Assembly: GCA_949297215.1 (NCBI GenBank)
Contig: CASFRV010000003.1
Span: forward strand, 42,495 to 106,494
Direction of reading: 5' to 3'
DNA: 64,000 nt
Source: an uncultured Bacteroidales bacterium
Lineage (GTDB): Bacteria; Bacteroidota; Bacteroidia; Bacteroidales; Bacteroidaceae
Shown piece after piece: positions 8,933 through 17,362 of this stretch (its first letter is position 1; every line of letters starts with the position of its first letter). The notes under the pieces were generated by a model that had not been told where the DNA came from, made no database searches, and saw only the letters and a program-made list of their open reading frames with translations. Made by a program: the position numbers and the translations under genes.

Positions 8933-11092
8933 ATGCCCGTTCCGTTTCGCCGTCTGTTGTTTTGTCTGCTGCTTGTCTTTTGCTTTTCGCACGAAGGATG
9001 GGCCGCAGCCGACGATGCGCGTGCCGACTCGGTCATGGAGCGCGTTTTCACCTACACCCGTCGCAGCGGACTGACAGTGAGCAGCTACACCTCGCAGCTG
9101 TATGTGCGCACCCGCCTGACGACGCGCCGCCGCGGGCGGTGGATTAGATTCGTGCCGGGCATGTTTCCGCTGGAAAAGGGCGAGAATGTCTATTTGAGCG
9201 AGAACCACGTCGTTTACCGCTATCGCCCGCCCGGGCAGGTGGACGAGAAAGAGGTGGCTTATTACAGCACAATGCCCTATCTTCACGACTCGTCCGAACG
9301 AGTGCTCAGCCGGTTCAGCTTTTCTATCTACGAGCCCAACCTCTTCTCCGATCGTATCCTTTCCCCTTTGCATGAACGCAACGGCCGCTTCTATCGTTAC
9401 AAGTATGTCTACTCATACACCGAGGCCGGGCGCGTGCTTACGCGCATTCTGATACGCCCCCGCTTTCATAACACCCAGCTTGTTTCGGGCAACATCGATG
9501 TCGTTTTGCAGACGGGGGCCGTCCGCCATTTCGAGTTTGCCATGACGTACGACATGACCTCCATCCGTCTGGCGGGCACGGTGGGGGCCGAAGGGCTTGC
9601 CACGCTCTATCCCACGCAGATCGACATGACCACGCGGCTGCATCTTTTGGGCAACCGGTTGGAGGCTCATTACAGAGGGGTGGCCGGGTACGATTTTCGT
9701 GCCGCGACCGATGGCAACACGCTTCCCGAAGCCGCGTCGCGTTACGACCAGACGGAGCTTTGCCGCCTGCGTACCGACACCACCCACCTGCTTCGCAGTC
9801 GCAGCTACTTCGACGAGGCGCGCCCGTATCCCTTGTCGGCCGACGAGCAGGCCATATACGACCGGGCCGACTCGCTTGCAGCCCGGCGCGACACGGCGGC
9901 CCAGGCTCCGCGCCGGCGCATCCTCTCGCCCTTGGCCGAGAACATTTTGCTCGACAGCCACAAGTGGAACCTCGGACGCGGCGGCAGGCTCGATGTTCCG
10001 GCTGTCATTACCCCCTCCATGTATCAGTGGAGCCAGGCAAAGGGATTCTACATACAGGCAAGCATCAATATGGACTGGCAGTTTCGCGAAAAAGTGTTTT
10101 TCCAGGCCGTACCGCGTTTCGGATACAACTTCAAGCAGCGGCAGTTCTATTGGTGCGCTCCGCTGACGCTTCATCTCTCGCCGGCGCGCAACGTGGCTCT
10201 CCGTTTCGAGGCGGGCAACGGCAACCACATATACAGCGCCGACCAGGCCGACGAAATACGCGACCGTCTTTCGGGCATCAGCCATTACGACTCGCTCATG
10301 CAGGTTTTCGACGCCTACAACTTTCGCTATTACAAGGATTTCTATTTGCAGGGCGACGTGTCCTATGAGCCGCTGCCCGGACTGAAGCTTTCGGCCGGTC
10401 TCCGCTATCACGACCGCTCGTTGCTCGGGTGGAACGAGGTGTCGCAGCAGAGCGGTATGGCGCGCACTTTGAAAAGTCTGGCGCCGCGTCTGCACATCGA
10501 CTGGACGCCCTGCCTTTACTACTATCGCGACGGCAGGCAGAAGGTGCCCCTCTATTCGCGTTGGCCCACGTTTATGCTCGACTACGAGCGGGGCGTGCGC
10601 ACTGGACGCTGTTCGGGCGAGTATGAGCGGTGGGAGTTTGACGCCAAGTACCGGTATAATCTTTATGCCTTGCGGGCTCTGTATTTCCGTTTTGGCTTCG
10701 GGCTGTACACCAATCGCGGCGAAGACTATTTTGTCGACTTCGACCATTTCCGCGACAACAACATGCCGGCCGGATGGGAGGACGAAATGATGGGCAGGTT
10801 TCAGCTGCTCGATGCCCGCTGGTACAACGAGTCGAAATACTACGTGCGTATGAGCGCTATGTACGAAAGTCCGATGCTGCTTTTCTCGCGCATCAAGTAT
10901 CTTTCGCGCATCATTCAGAAGGAGCGCATCTACTGCAACCTGCTCACCGTGTGCTATCTGCTTCCCTACGCCGAGATGGGTTACGGCCTCTCCACGCATC
11001 TTTGCGATGTGGGCGTGTTTGTCGGTATGGCCAACCATACGAATGTGAGCGTGGGGGCAAAATTTGTTTTGAGGTTGTTCGACGGCTGGTAG
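8933..11092 (+). CDS. Outer-membrane-type protein, DUF5686-like
   Basis: 719 residues. The ATG at 8933 opens a clear Sec signal peptide (RRLLFCLLLVFCFSHEGWA). The N-terminal half has a conserved-looking segment around FSIYEPNLFSDRILSPL, then a beta-rich domain. The C-terminal 400 residues alternate aromatic and polar residues as in a beta-barrel and end in aromatic-rich strands. This resembles the DUF5686 family of Bacteroidota surface proteins, but the carboxypeptidase-regulatory domain often found with it is absent and I cannot run a profile search. The start lies 17 bases after rel, which suggests one operon. Function unknown. Confidence 0.6.
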   Translation: MPVPFRRLLFCLLLVFCFSHEGWAAADDARADSVMERVFTYTRRSGLTVSSYTSQLYVRTRLTTRRRGRWIRFVPGMFPLEKGENVYLSENHVVYRYRPPGQVDEKEVAYYSTMPYLHDSSERVLSRFSFSIYEPNLFSDRILSPLHERNGRFYRYKYVYSYTEAGRVLTRILIRPRFHNTQLVSGNIDVVLQTGAVRHFEFAMTYDMTSIRLAGTVGAEGLATLYPTQIDMTTRLHLLGNRLEAHYRGVAGYDFRAATDGNTLPEAASRYDQTELCRLRTDTTHLLRSRSYFDEARPYPLSADEQAIYDRADSLAARRDTAAQAPRRRILSPLAENILLDSHKWNLGRGGRLDVPAVITPSMYQWSQAKGFYIQASINMDWQFREKVFFQAVPRFGYNFKQRQFYWCAPLTLHLSPARNVALRFEAGNGNHIYSADQADEIRDRLSGISHYDSLMQVFDAYNFRYYKDFYLQGDVSYEPLPGLKLSAGLRYHDRSLLGWNEVSQQSGMARTLKSLAPRLHIDWTPCLYYYRDGRQKVPLYSRWPTFMLDYERGVRTGRCSGEYERWEFDAKYRYNLYALRALYFRFGFGLYTNRGEDYFVDFDHFRDNNMPAGWEDEMMGRFQLLDARWYNESKYYVRMSAMYESPMLLFSRIKYLSRIIQKERIYCNLLTVCYLLPYAEMGYGLSTHLCDVGVFVGMANHTNVSVGAKFVLRLFDGW

Positions 11093-11164
11093 CCGTCCCG
11101 TGCCGGCAGTGGGGGCGCGGTGTATGCCGTTTGTGCGAGTCCCTGTGGGTAGCAGATGAAGCAT

Positions 11165-11206
11165 AAAAAAAAAAGCTCCGAAACAAAGAAATGTTTCGGA
11201 GCTTTT
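11165..11206. terminator. Bidirectional terminator
   Basis: Perfect 12-base inverted repeat AGCTCCGAAACA / TGTTTCGGAGCT with A-tract on the left and TTTT on the right. It serves both the plus-strand gene ending at 11092 and the minus-strand tRNA transcript. Confidence 0.85.
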
Positions 11207-11212
11207 CGGTTT

Positions 11213-11287
11213 TGGTAGCGCCTACGGGAATCGAACCCGTATACCATGCGTGAGAGGCATGTATCCTAACCGTTAGATGAAAGCGCC
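11213..11287 (-). tRNA. tRNA-Glu (anticodon CTC)
   Basis: The minus strand folds as a cloverleaf: acceptor GGCGCTT/AGGCGCT, anticodon stem CATGC/GCATG with loop CTCTCAC (anticodon CTC), and T arm GGGTTCGATTCCC. The 3' CCA is encoded. Confidence 0.93.
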
Positions 11288-11295
11288 TTGTTGTG

Positions 11296-11384
11296 CGGAA
11301 GCTGGGGGATTCGAACCCCCGGTACGGTTAATCCCGTACGTCAGTTTAGCAAACTGGTGGTTTCAGCCACTCACCCAAACTTCC
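11296..11384 (-). tRNA. tRNA-Ser (anticodon GCT)
   Basis: Minus strand; acceptor GGAAGTT/AGCTTCC, anticodon stem CCAGT/ACTGA with loop TTGCTAA (anticodon GCT), a long variable arm (CGTACGG...CCGTACCG) as expected of class II tRNA, and T arm GGGGGTTCGAATCCCCC. CCA is not encoded. It is upstream of tRNA-Glu in the same transcript, 8 bases apart. Confidence 0.94.
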
Positions 11385-11411
11385 TTACCGCGTTTTCTCT
11401 CAAACGCGGTG

Positions 11412-11442
11412 CAAAGGTACGACCTTTTTTTGAACCACCAAA
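11412..11442 (-). promoter_or_regulatory. Promoter of the tRNA-Ser/tRNA-Glu transcript
   Basis: On the minus strand: TTTG (11439-11442), 19 bases, TACCTTTG (11412-11419). This is a complete Bacteroidota -33/-7 pair, 28 bases before tRNA-Ser. It overlaps the 3' border of the lipoprotein gene that ends at 11446. Confidence 0.75.
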
Positions 11443-11445
11443 TTT

Positions 11446-12057
11446 TTACGGCGTTTTTTTCTGATTTTTTTCTTCGGGCCCCGTTTTGCATGCTTTCCGC
11501 CGGCTCATTTGCTCGGTCGGGAGAAACACGTATTCGAAGATCTCGCTGATGCCAGTGGCCCCGAAATAGGTGCCCGTCTGCCCCATAATCAGGATGGGCT
11601 GGCGGAAAAATTCGGGATGGTCGAACAGGTTGAGCTTTGAGCGGTAGTCCATGCCGCTTTGGGCGAGCCTTATGGCCATGCAGCGTTCCTTGTCGGTCTC
11701 TTCCGGCCGGTCGGCAATGAACATGTTTGTGTTGGGCTTCTCCGTTGGGCGGGCAAAGGTCAGGCTGCTGCGCGATGTGGACCGGGCGTAGCCGACGATG
11801 TAGCCTTTCACCCATACAAACTCGTCCTCGCCCAGCGTCAGAGCCTGCGCCACGCTCCATATGTCGGCGCCGCCGGTCGGGTCGTTTTCGTCTGCGCTGT
11901 CGTCGGGCTCGTCGTCGGGGTCGGTTCCGGGTTGTTCCGGGGTGGGACCGGGCGTTTCCTCCTTACTCCCGTCTTCGTCGGCGGGTAGCTCTATCTTTTC
12001 GCAGGATGTGGCGGCCAGGAGGAGGGCGGCCAGCATGAGCAGGGCAAGTTTCTTCAT
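11446..12057 (-). CDS. Lipoprotein with a DUF6359-like OB-type domain
   Basis: 203 residues. Signal peptide with lipobox AATSC (Cys19) is followed by an acidic, proline-rich spacer (about 25-62) and then a small beta domain starting WSVAQALTL with WVKGYIVGYA, the pattern of DUF6359 domains common in Bacteroidota surface lipoproteins. Three residues after the lipid cysteine (EKI) do not resemble a strong surface-export signal. It starts 11 bases after the aminotransferase homologue stop and is probably cotranscribed with it. Function unknown. Confidence 0.65.
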   Translation of the reverse strand: MKKLALLMLAALLLAATSCEKIELPADEDGSKEETPGPTPEQPGTDPDDEPDDSADENDPTGGADIWSVAQALTLGEDEFVWVKGYIVGYARSTSRSSLTFARPTEKPNTNMFIADRPEETDKERCMAIRLAQSGMDYRSKLNLFDHPEFFRQPILIMGQTGTYFGATGISEIFEYVFLPTEQMSRRKACKTGPEEKNQKKTP

Positions 12058-12068
12058 ATCATCCGGGT

Positions 12069-13139
12069 TTAGGAGAGGGTGGTGCTTTCAACCTCCTTTT
12101 CAGGGTCGTATTTTCGCATGGCGCTCAGCAGGACCGTGTTTTCGTGGGGAAGCCCGATGCCGATGCGCAGACAGTCGGCACATCCGTCGTATGCCGAGCA
12201 GTCTTTTACGGCAATGCCGTTGGCGGCCAGATAGCGGTAAATGCGTTTTGCCCCCTTCAGGCGCACCAGAAAAAAGTTGGCTTCCGACGGATACACGCAG
12301 GTGCAGAACGGCAGTTGCGTGAAGGCTGCCATCACCTTGCGCCGCTCGTCGGCCACGAGGCTGTTCCATTTGAATATGCTGAAATTGCGGCGCAGCGTTT
12401 CGCACGCCAGACGCAGCGAGGGCGTACTGACGTTGTACGGAGCGCGCAAGCGGTCGAGCAGAGCCACCGTCTCGGGGCGGGCAAAGGCCAAGGCCACGCG
12501 CAGCCCGGCCGATGCCCAGGCCTGCGACAGAGAGGAAACGACGATCAGGTTGGGGTGGACCGATGGCTGCCGGCGCAGCGAGGGGGCGGAGGAGAAGGCC
12601 AGATACGTTTCGTCCACCACGACGAGCCCCGGAAAGGCATCGGCCGTGCGGACAATCTCGTCGGCGTCGGCCAGGTTGCCCGTCGGGTTGTTGGGCGAGC
12701 AGATGAAAACGATTTTCGAGCGTTCGTCGGCAGCTTCGAGCAGGCGTTCGGCCCGTAGCTCAAACTGCGGGCCGAGAGGTACGGGGCGATAGGCCACGTC
12801 GTTGAGCGCCGCCAGCCGGGCAAAGCCTTCGGAAACGGGTGTGGGCGCAATCACGTTGTCGGTTCCGGGGCGGCAAAAGGTGCGCAGCAGCAGGTCGAAA
12901 ATGTCCCATGCCCCGGCGCCGGTGAAGATACACTCCGGGCGGATGCCCGTTGCGAGCGAAGCTTCGGCCCGCAGTTCGTGGCGCTCGGCGGCAGGGTAGC
13001 GGTTGTAGGGTGCATTGTAGGGGCTTTCGTTCCGGTCGAGGCAGATGGTGTGCTCCGGCCGTTGCGTTTCGGCGCAGGGCGGCAGCTGCGCGAGCAGCGC
13101 CCTGACGTTGGGGCGGATGAGTTCTTCAAGCTTCTTCAT
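12069..13139 (-). CDS. HisC-like aminotransferase homologue lacking the PLP lysine (probable pseudoenzyme)
   Basis: 356 residues, full length for class I/II aminotransferases of the histidinol-phosphate type. Retained: DRNESPYNAPYNRYP (35-49), CSPNNPTGN (147-155), DETY (176-179), AGLR (Arg214) and a C-terminal CLRIGIGLP. Lost: the PLP-binding lysine, since residues 202-214 read SSLSQAWASAGLR with Gln206 (codon CAG at 12522-12524) where SKA is expected; the GSDE motif, here GAGAW (74-78); and the PLP-stacking Tyr of PTY, here PTP (99-101). Several independent losses argue against a single sequencing error. No other his genes are nearby. Ancestry is clear, activity doubtful. ATG at 13139 chosen; the frame extends upstream without a better start. 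Confidence 0.8.
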   Translation of the reverse strand: MKKLEELIRPNVRALLAQLPPCAETQRPEHTICLDRNESPYNAPYNRYPAAERHELRAEASLATGIRPECIFTGAGAWDIFDLLLRTFCRPGTDNVIAPTPVSEGFARLAALNDVAYRPVPLGPQFELRAERLLEAADERSKIVFICSPNNPTGNLADADEIVRTADAFPGLVVVDETYLAFSSAPSLRRQPSVHPNLIVVSSLSQAWASAGLRVALAFARPETVALLDRLRAPYNVSTPSLRLACETLRRNFSIFKWNSLVADERRKVMAAFTQLPFCTCVYPSEANFFLVRLKGAKRIYRYLAANGIAVKDCSAYDGCADCLRIGIGLPHENTVLLSAMRKYDPEKEVESTTLS

Positions 13140-13281
13140 GCGTGAACAGATCGGGTGGGGTGGCAGGCGCCCATGGGCATAAAGGCCGGTGCGGCCGTTT
13201 TGCCGGCTTGCGGCGCGCATGGACAGCCGTCTCCCGCGTTTGGCGGGCCGGCAGCGGTGGCCGGCCTTTGCGTCGGCTATG

Positions 13282-13315
13282 CAAATTTATATATAATGCC
13301 TGAAATAGCGGCAAA
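13282..13315 (-). promoter_or_regulatory. Promoter of the HisC-like/lipoprotein transcript
   Basis: Minus strand reads TTTG (13312-13315), 22 bases, TAAATTTG (13282-13289). Initiation would leave a leader of about 130 bases before the ATG at 13139. The leader is GC-rich and shows no clear structure class. Confidence 0.5.
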
Positions 13316-13532
13316 AAGATGGCGGCAGGCAGCATAAGCCGCCTTTTTGCCCACGTGCCGGAGGGGGCGCGACGCAGCGACCGCTGCTGCCGACGGTGAG
13401 GGGGCGCGGCCGCAGACGAAAGGCGGAACCGAACGCCGGCAAGCGGAAATCGGAGGGAGAAGAGTGCCTATTTGAAAGGAAACGCTTATTTTTGTGCTTA
13501 TATTTTACGAACACTACAACAAAAGAAAGCTT
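13316..13532 (+). other. Intergenic region before nadC
   Basis: About 220 bases with no gene. The only signal is TATTTTTG at 13487-13494, matching TAnnTTTG, 39 bases before the nadC ATG. The nearest TTTG (13471) is only 12 bases upstream of it, so the -33 partner is not convincing. Confidence 0.35.
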
Positions 13533-14381
13533 ATGTATAGCGTAGACGAATTGAACGACCGGCTGATAGACCTCGCTTTTTCGGAGGACATCGGCGATGG
13601 CGACCACACCACCCTTTGCTGCATCCCGGAAGATGCCATGGGTAAGTCGAAACTGCTGATCAAGGAGGCTGGCGTGCTGGCCGGCATCCGCATAGCCCAG
13701 ATTATTTTCCACCGCTTCGACCCTGAGTTGCAGGTAGAGGTGTTTATGGAGGACGGGGCCCGCGTCAAGCCGGGCGATGTGCCCATGGTGGTGACGGGCC
13801 GTGTGCGCAGCCTGCTGCAAACGGAGCGCCTCATGCTCAACGTCATGCAGCGCATGAGCGGCATAGCCACGATGACGGCCACCTACGTGGAACGGCTCGA
13901 AGGCACCCGCACCCACGTGCTCGACACGCGCAAGACGACACCCGGCATGCGCATGCTGGAAAAAGAGGCCGTGAAGATAGGCGGAGGCATGAACCACCGC
14001 ATCGGCCTGTTCGACATGATATTGCTGAAAGACAACCACGTCGACTTTGCCGGAGGCATTGCCAACGCCCTGGACCGCTGCCGGGCCTACCAGCAGGAAA
14101 AGGGGCTGAACCTGAAGGTGGAAATAGAAGTCCGCTCGTTCGACGAAATACGTCAGGTGCTCGAACACGGCGGCGCGGACCGCATTATGTTCGACAATTT
14201 CAGCGTGGCCGACACGCGCAAAGCCGTCGAGATGATCGGAGGACGGATGGAAACGGAGTCGAGCGGGGGCATTACGCTCGACACCATACGCGATTATGCC
14301 GAATGTGGCGTCGACTTTGTCTCCGTCGGTGCGCTCACCCACTCGGTGAAAGGGCTCGACATGTCGTTTAAAGCCTGCTGA
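13533..14381 (+). CDS. nadC: Nicotinate-nucleotide pyrophosphorylase (quinolinate phosphoribosyltransferase)
   Basis: 282 residues. Converts quinolinate and PRPP to nicotinate mononucleotide in de novo NAD synthesis. Visible signatures: EDIGDGDHTT near the N-terminus, LNVMQRMSGIAT, DTRKTTPGMR, KIGGGMNHR, LLKDNH, EVRSFDE and the C-terminal SSGGITLDTI. Length is normal. The ATG at 13533 matches the family start; an upstream in-frame codon would add 13 unconserved residues. nadE lies 18 kb away, so the pathway is scattered. Confidence 0.94.
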   Translation: MYSVDELNDRLIDLAFSEDIGDGDHTTLCCIPEDAMGKSKLLIKEAGVLAGIRIAQIIFHRFDPELQVEVFMEDGARVKPGDVPMVVTGRVRSLLQTERLMLNVMQRMSGIATMTATYVERLEGTRTHVLDTRKTTPGMRMLEKEAVKIGGGMNHRIGLFDMILLKDNHVDFAGGIANALDRCRAYQQEKGLNLKVEIEVRSFDEIRQVLEHGGADRIMFDNFSVADTRKAVEMIGGRMETESSGGITLDTIRDYAECGVDFVSVGALTHSVKGLDMSFKAC

Positions 14382-14397
14382 CAAACCCCTGAACGCG

Positions 14398-16071
14398 ATG
14401 AACACGAAACCGACGAAGACGCGGAGGGGCGTGCGGTGTGCCGCCGCCGCGCTGGCGCTGTTTATGGGCGTTTCTGCGCCCGGAGAAGCCTGCACAAGTT
14501 TTCTTGTGGGGCGGAAAGCCTCGGCCGACGGCTCGGCCTTTATCACCTATAACGCCGACGATTATGGCATGTATGGCCGTCTGCGCTATCTCCCGGCAGC
14601 CAAGCATGCGAAGGGCGCCATGCGCCGCATCGTGGACGGCGACACCAACCATTATCTGGGCGAAATACCCGAAGCCCCCGTCACCTATGCCGTGATGGGC
14701 CACATCAACGAGCACCAGGTGGCCATCACCGAGACGACGTTCGGCGGCCGCCCCGAGCTGGTGGACCCCAACGGAACGATCGACTACGTGAGCCTCATGG
14801 CCATAGCCCTGCAACGCTCCAAGACGGCCCGCGAGGCCATCGGCGTGATGACCTCGCTCGTGCAGCAATACGGCTACGCGAGCAGCGGCGAGAGCTTCTC
14901 GATTGCCGACCCTGAGGAGGTGTGGATTTTGGAGCTGATCGGTAAAGGCAGCGGCGAGAAAGGGGCTGTCTGGGTGGCTGTGCGCATCCCTGACGACTGC
15001 ATAGCCGCGCATGCCAACCAAAGCCGTATCCACCGCTTCGACCGGAAAGACAAGGACAACGTGATGTATGCCGACGACGTCATATCGTTTGCACGCAAGA
15101 AGGGATATTTCGACGGGCGCGACGAGGATTTCTCCTTTTCGCAGGCGTATGCGCCAGCCGACTTCTCGGCTATCCGTTTTTGTGAGGCCCGCGTGTGGAG
15201 CTTCTTCAACAAATGGGTGGACGGGATGGACCGGTACGTCGACTATGCCTCGGGGCGCCACATCGGGAAGGCAGAGCCTATGCCGCTCTACTTCAAGCCC
15301 AAGCGCCCGCTCTCGCTGCACGACGTGATGGCGAGCAACCGCGACCATTTCGAGGGAACGCCCTTCGACATCACCGCCGACGCCGGAGCCGGGCCCTATT
15401 CGGCCCCCTACCGGCCGACGCCCCTGACGTGGGAGTGCGAAGGAAAGACCTATTTCAACGAACGCCCCATCTCGACGCAGCAGACGGGCTTCACGGTGGT
15501 GGCACAGGTGCGCTCCTGGCTGCCCGATGCCGTGGGCGGCGTGTTGTGGTTTGGCAACGACGACCCCAACATGGTGGCCTATACGCCCGTATATTGCGGC
15601 GGAAAGGCCGTGCCCGAGTGCTACAACGACCCGACGGCCGACGAAGTGACGTTTTCCTGGCGTTCGGCCTTTTGGGTGTGCAACTGGGTGGCCAATATGA
15701 CCTATCCGCGCTATTCGCAGCTCTTTCCGAGCGTCGAGGCCGAGCGCGACCGGCTGGAACAGCAGTTCCTGTCCTCGCAAAAACCGGTGGAAGACCGGGC
15801 GCTGGCCCTCTACGGGCAAGACCCGGACGGTGCCGTGCGCTATCTCGACGGCTATGCCGCAGCCTGCGCCGACACGATGCTGGCAGCCTGGAAAAAGCTG
15901 GGCGAATATCTCATCGTGAAGTATAACGACCAGGCCGTGAAGCCCGAACGTGCCGGCAGCTTCACGCGCACGCCCGACGGACTGGGCACGCCGCCCGAGC
16001 GGCCGGGCTTCGACGAGCGATTCAAGCGTGCCATCATCAAGGACACGGGCGAAAAATATCTCATGCCCTGA
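14398..16071 (+). CDS. Secreted dipeptidase, peptidase family C69
   Basis: 557 residues. A signal peptide ends at GEA, and processing exposes Cys32 (ACTSFLVGR), the N-terminal nucleophile of C69/Ntn hydrolases. Conserved downstream segments include TYNADDYGMYGRL, TTFGGRPEL and VWILELIG. The protein should act in the periplasm, releasing or trimming dipeptides, in keeping with peptide-based growth of many Bacteroidales. It starts 16 bases after nadC and ends at a strong terminator, so the two genes may share a transcript although their functions differ. Confidence 0.9.
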   Translation: MNTKPTKTRRGVRCAAAALALFMGVSAPGEACTSFLVGRKASADGSAFITYNADDYGMYGRLRYLPAAKHAKGAMRRIVDGDTNHYLGEIPEAPVTYAVMGHINEHQVAITETTFGGRPELVDPNGTIDYVSLMAIALQRSKTAREAIGVMTSLVQQYGYASSGESFSIADPEEVWILELIGKGSGEKGAVWVAVRIPDDCIAAHANQSRIHRFDRKDKDNVMYADDVISFARKKGYFDGRDEDFSFSQAYAPADFSAIRFCEARVWSFFNKWVDGMDRYVDYASGRHIGKAEPMPLYFKPKRPLSLHDVMASNRDHFEGTPFDITADAGAGPYSAPYRPTPLTWECEGKTYFNERPISTQQTGFTVVAQVRSWLPDAVGGVLWFGNDDPNMVAYTPVYCGGKAVPECYNDPTADEVTFSWRSAFWVCNWVANMTYPRYSQLFPSVEAERDRLEQQFLSSQKPVEDRALALYGQDPDGAVRYLDGYAAACADTMLAAWKKLGEYLIVKYNDQAVKPERAGSFTRTPDGLGTPPERPGFDERFKRAIIKDTGEKYLMP

Positions 16072-16080
16072 ATCGACGGA

Positions 16081-16116
16081 ACGCGGCTGCCGCAAACAGA
16101 CGGCAGCCGCGTTTTG
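16081..16116 (+). terminator. Terminator after the C69 dipeptidase
   Basis: ACGCGGCTGCCG / CGGCAGCCGCGT, a perfect 12-base stem with an 8-base loop and a T-rich tail, 9 bases after the stop codon. Confidence 0.88.
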
Positions 16117-16180
16117 TTTTATATTTTCTTAGCATAGCCCACAGATATGCCGGGAAGAAAAGAAAAACAAAAGGGGAAAC

Positions 16181-16211
16181 CTTGCCATTCCAATGAATTT
16201 TAGTACTTTTG
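16181..16211 (+). promoter_or_regulatory. Promoter of the rplM ribosomal operon
   Basis: CTTG at 16181-16184, 19 bases, TACTTTTG at 16204-16211. Both elements and the spacing fit the Bacteroidota promoter. It predicts an untranslated leader of about 130 bases. Confidence 0.75.
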
Positions 16212-16347
16212 CACGCCGATTATTATCAAGTGGGCCTCAGGGCCTGCGTCTGCGTGTTAATAGTCTTTCCCGTTGGCCTGGGGAGATGGTTAGTGAATCG
16301 CAGGAAAAAAGTTTTTTAGTAGTAAAATTTTAAAAAGTCAAACAAGA
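16212..16347 (+). promoter_or_regulatory. Candidate structured leader of rplM
   Basis: The 130-base leader can form a long-range stem CCTCAGG (16235-16241) with CCTGGGG (16277-16283), enclosing a GC-rich segment with GGCC self-complementarity, followed by an AT-rich single-stranded run up to the GTG start. Its size and place suggest an autoregulatory ribosomal-protein leader of L13. The structure is drawn by eye. Confidence 0.45.
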
Positions 16348-16809
16348 GTGGACACTTTAAGTTACAAGACCATTTCTGCTAACAAAGCGACCGTCGAAAA
16401 GGAATGGGTTGTCGTTGATGCGACCGACCAGGTTCTGGGTCGTCTTTGCTCAAAGGTAGCCAAGCTGCTGCGTGGCAAGTATAAGCCCAATTATACGCCT
16501 CACGTAGACTGTGGCGACAACGTTATCATCATCAATGCCGACAAGGTGAAGCTGACGGGTAAAAAATGGACCGACCGTATTTATTATACGTACACGGGAT
16601 ATCCCGGCGGTCAGCGCGAGCATACGCCTGCCAGCATCATGGCCAAGCCCAATGGTGCCGACCGTTTGTTCCGTCGCGTAGTAAAGGGTATGCTGCCCAA
16701 GAATCGTCTGGGTGCGCGGCTGCTGGGCAATATGTATGTCTATGCAGGCAGCGAGCACAAGCATGAGGCTCAGACCCCGAAAGCTATTGATATCAACCTT
16801 TATAAATAA
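16348..16809 (+). CDS. rplM: 50S ribosomal protein L13 (uL13)
   Basis: 153 residues beginning at GTG (MDTLSYKTISANKATVEKEW), a start that matches the usual N-terminus of Bacteroidales L13. Typical motifs: VVDATDQVLGRL, KLTGKKW, YYTYTGYPGG and KGMLPKNRLG. First gene of the rplM-rpsI-rpsB-tsf block. The GTG start with a long leader is consistent with translational control. Confidence 0.96.
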   Translation: MDTLSYKTISANKATVEKEWVVVDATDQVLGRLCSKVAKLLRGKYKPNYTPHVDCGDNVIIINADKVKLTGKKWTDRIYYTYTGYPGGQREHTPASIMAKPNGADRLFRRVVKGMLPKNRLGARLLGNMYVYAGSEHKHEAQTPKAIDINLYK

Positions 16810-16820
16810 AGAAAGCAGTA

Positions 16821-17207
16821 ATGGAAATGATAAATGCATTAGGCCGTCGTAAAAGTGCCGTTGCCCGGGTTTATGTGGCCGAGGGAACCGGCAAAATCAC
16901 GATTAATAAAAGGGAACTGGCCGATTATTTCCCTTCTTCCATTTTACAGTTCGTTGTAAAACAGCCTTTGAACCTGCTGGACGTGGCCGAAAAATATGAC
17001 ATCAAGGCCAATATCCAGGGTGGCGGTTTTACGGGACAGTCGCAGGCCCTTCGTCTGGCCATTGCCCGCGCTTTGGTGAAAATCAATGCCGACGACAAGA
17101 AGGCCCTCCGCGATGCCGGCTTTATCACCCGCGATTCGCGCGTTGTTGAACGTAAGAAACCGGGACGTCCCAAAGCACGTCGTCGCTTCCAGTTCAGTAA
17201 ACGTTAA
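16821..17207 (+). CDS. rpsI: 30S ribosomal protein S9 (uS9)
   Basis: 128 residues, starting 11 bases after rplM. Signatures: NALGRRKSAVARVYV, GGGFTGQSQALRLAIARAL and the C-terminal tail KARRRFQFSKR that reaches the ribosomal P site. Coupled to rplM as in most bacteria. Confidence 0.97.
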   Translation: MEMINALGRRKSAVARVYVAEGTGKITINKRELADYFPSSILQFVVKQPLNLLDVAEKYDIKANIQGGGFTGQSQALRLAIARALVKINADDKKALRDAGFITRDSRVVERKKPGRPKARRRFQFSKR

Positions 17208-17362
17208 TATTCGGCCGTTTTACTGCTGGAATTTACGTTTAGTATCTAAACTGCCGGGACTTTCGCCCGAACAACGAACGGAACTACCCGGCGGCTGGTT
17301 GAGAAAAGGAGCATGAAGCTCCGCAACTAAAAAAGAAAGTAAACGATTAACATCAAAAAGAA
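17208..17362 (+). promoter_or_regulatory. Spacer with possible structured leader of rpsB
   Basis: 155 bases between rpsI and rpsB. A stem GCCGGG (17253-17258)/CCCGGC (17287-17292) and a hairpin GGAGC-ATGAA-GCTCC (17308-17322) can form. This could be a processing site or an S2 leader. No separate -33/-7 pair is convincing. Confidence 0.3.

Noticed and set aside
12069-13139. Functional histidinol-phosphate aminotransferase (hisC)
   Set aside because: The PLP lysine and two further active-site motifs are missing, so the name is not applied despite overall similarity.
14368-16095. Minus-strand open frame of 575 codons
   Set aside because: Antisense shadow of the C69 dipeptidase; no family features.
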